DNA of 6,414 nucleotides from Desulfobacterales bacterium (lineage in GTDB: Bacteria > Desulfobacterota > Desulfobacteria > Desulfobacterales > UBA5852). The translations under genes were made by a program, and so were the position numbers. Where the stretch lies: the NCBI GenBank assembly GCA_030066455.1, contig JASJBQ010000277.1, forward strand, positions 1-6,414, given 5' to 3'. The notes below the pieces were generated by a model. It made no database searches and had not been told where the DNA came from. It was given only the letters and a program-made list of their open reading frames with translations. Shown piece by piece: positions 5,981 through 6,414 of the stretch; position 1 is the stretch's first letter, and each line of letters begins with the position of its first letter.

Positions 5981-6008
5981 TCAATCATAAAAACAACAAG
6001 GAGTCGTC

Positions 6009-6305
6009 ATGAAGATCAAACCATATATCATTTTGATTGCTTCTCTGATGCTCATCGTCGTGCCCTTGGCTTTTGCTGGTCACCACTATCACGGTTGCGG
6101 TCATGGTAAAGGTGGCATGTCCTGGAATATGTCCGATAAGGACAGCAACAGCGACGGGATGCTTTCCTTCGAAGAGTTCACCGCGCCGCAGATGGAGATG
6201 ATGCGGGCCGGATTCGATATGATCGATACCAACAAGGACGGTAAGATCAGTGGTGATGAGTGGAACACTTTCCTCAAGGTTCACGGTGTCGGCCCGAAAG
6301 CGTAG
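6009..6305 (+). CDS. exported EF-hand calcium-binding protein with His-rich N-terminus
   Basis: A 98-residue protein with a signal peptide (1-23, cleavage near AFA/GHH), so periplasmic or secreted. The mature N-terminus GHHYHGCGHGKGGM (24-37) is rich in His and Gly with one Cys and may bind a transition metal. Two EF-hand loops follow. Loop one, 45-56, is DSNSDGMLSFEE with ligands D45, N47, D49, S53 and E56. Loop two, 73-84, is DTNKDGKISGDE with D73, N75, D77, S81 and E84. Both have Gly at position 6 and Glu at position 12, so both should bind calcium. A Met-rich helix (62-71) joins them. AAGGAG (5998-6003) lies five bases before the ATG. The gene has its own promoter and an operator-like palindrome. 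A calcium-binding role is well supported; the partner is unknown. Confidence 0.9.
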   Translation: MKIKPYIILIASLMLIVVPLAFAGHHYHGCGHGKGGMSWNMSDKDSNSDGMLSFEEFTAPQMEMMRAGFDMIDTNKDGKISGDEWNTFLKVHGVGPKA

Positions 6306-6317
6306 AAGTTTAGCGAA

Positions 6318-6346
6318 CCAACGGCGGCAGGCATAGCCGCCGTTGG
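6318..6346 (+). terminator. strong hairpin after the EF-hand gene, terminator-like without a T run
   Basis: CCAACGGCGGC (6318-6328) and GCCGCCGTTGG (6336-6346) form a perfect 11-pair stem with a seven-base loop, 12 bases after the stop codon. The next bases are AAAATAG, so the T run of a classical intrinsic terminator is missing in both directions. It may still end or slow transcription, or protect the 3' end of the message while allowing some read-through to the gene at 6372. Confidence 0.45.
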
Positions 6347-6371
6347 AAAATAGAAATATCATCGTTTGAAT

Positions 6372-6414
6372 ATGAATAAAAAAGGAAATTTAAAATGGTT
6401 AATGGCAATGTCAT
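6372..6414 (+). CDS. 5' end of a probable exported protein gene, cut by the window
   Basis: From the ATG at 6372 the frame reads MNKKGNLKWLMAMS to the window edge. A Lys-rich start running into hydrophobic residues is what the first codons of a signal peptide look like. The alternative ATG at 6395 has a better Shine-Dalgarno (AAAGGAAA, 6381-6388) but reads MVNGNV, which is less convincing; both frames are open to the edge. It follows the EF-hand gene in the same direction by 66 bases, with the 6318-6346 hairpin between them, so the two may be co-transcribed. Only 14 codons are visible. Confidence 0.4.
   Translation, partial: MNKKGNLKWLMAMS

Larger units (their letters stand above)
5424..6008. 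other. long intergenic region with gene decay
   Basis: About 585 bases separate two exported-protein genes. In order the region holds the terminator at 5455, the dehydrogenase remnant at 5581-5715, a stretch (5764-5900) with no gene I can support, and the AT-rich promoter region of the EF-hand gene from about 5905. Open frames overlapping the remnant on the plus strand do not resemble proteins. Confidence 0.55.

Overview
The window looks like a chromosomal stretch from a moderately GC-rich Gram-negative bacterium. The likeliest group is Desulfobacterota (former Deltaproteobacteria, Desulfosarcina-like). This rests on the style of the small exported proteins, the DUF482-type protein and the hexanucleotide TCGGNA repeats. 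No marker gene fixes the taxon, so this is inference. There is no rRNA, tRNA, CRISPR array, transposase or integrase that I can recognise.

Layout. Positions 1-326 hold a TCGGNA repeat pair and, on the minus strand, the possible start of a gene leaving the window. A six-helix membrane protein of unknown function follows (327-977, +). It converges on a DUF482/FemAB-like acyltransferase-fold gene (1411-2577, -). The convergent gap (978-1410) has no gene but is packed with inverted repeats, including a second TCGGNA pair. A divergent gap of about 380 bases then leads to an ArsN2-like GNAT acetyltransferase (2957-3415, +).

From 3514 onward, a series of small exported proteins lies on the plus strand, each with its own ribosome binding site: a glycine-zipper protein (3514-4017), a four-cysteine periplasmic protein (4158-4592), a helical His-rich protein (5061-5423) and an EF-hand protein with a His/Gly-rich N-terminus (6009-6305). 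What looks like the first codons of another exported protein begins at 6372. Two long gaps interrupt the series. The gap at 4593-5060 shows only a weak terminator-like hairpin. The gap at 5424-6008 holds a good intrinsic terminator, a minus-strand remnant of a medium-chain dehydrogenase gene and a strong sigma70-type promoter. A perfect 9-bp inverted repeat sits across that promoter's predicted start point.

How the genes work together: I see no single pathway. The exported proteins suggest envelope or periplasmic roles, and the EF-hand gene appears to be separately regulated. I find no convincing new multi-gene system. The most interesting signals are the operator-like palindrome before the EF-hand gene, the hexamer repeat family and structured convergent gap, and the dehydrogenase remnant.
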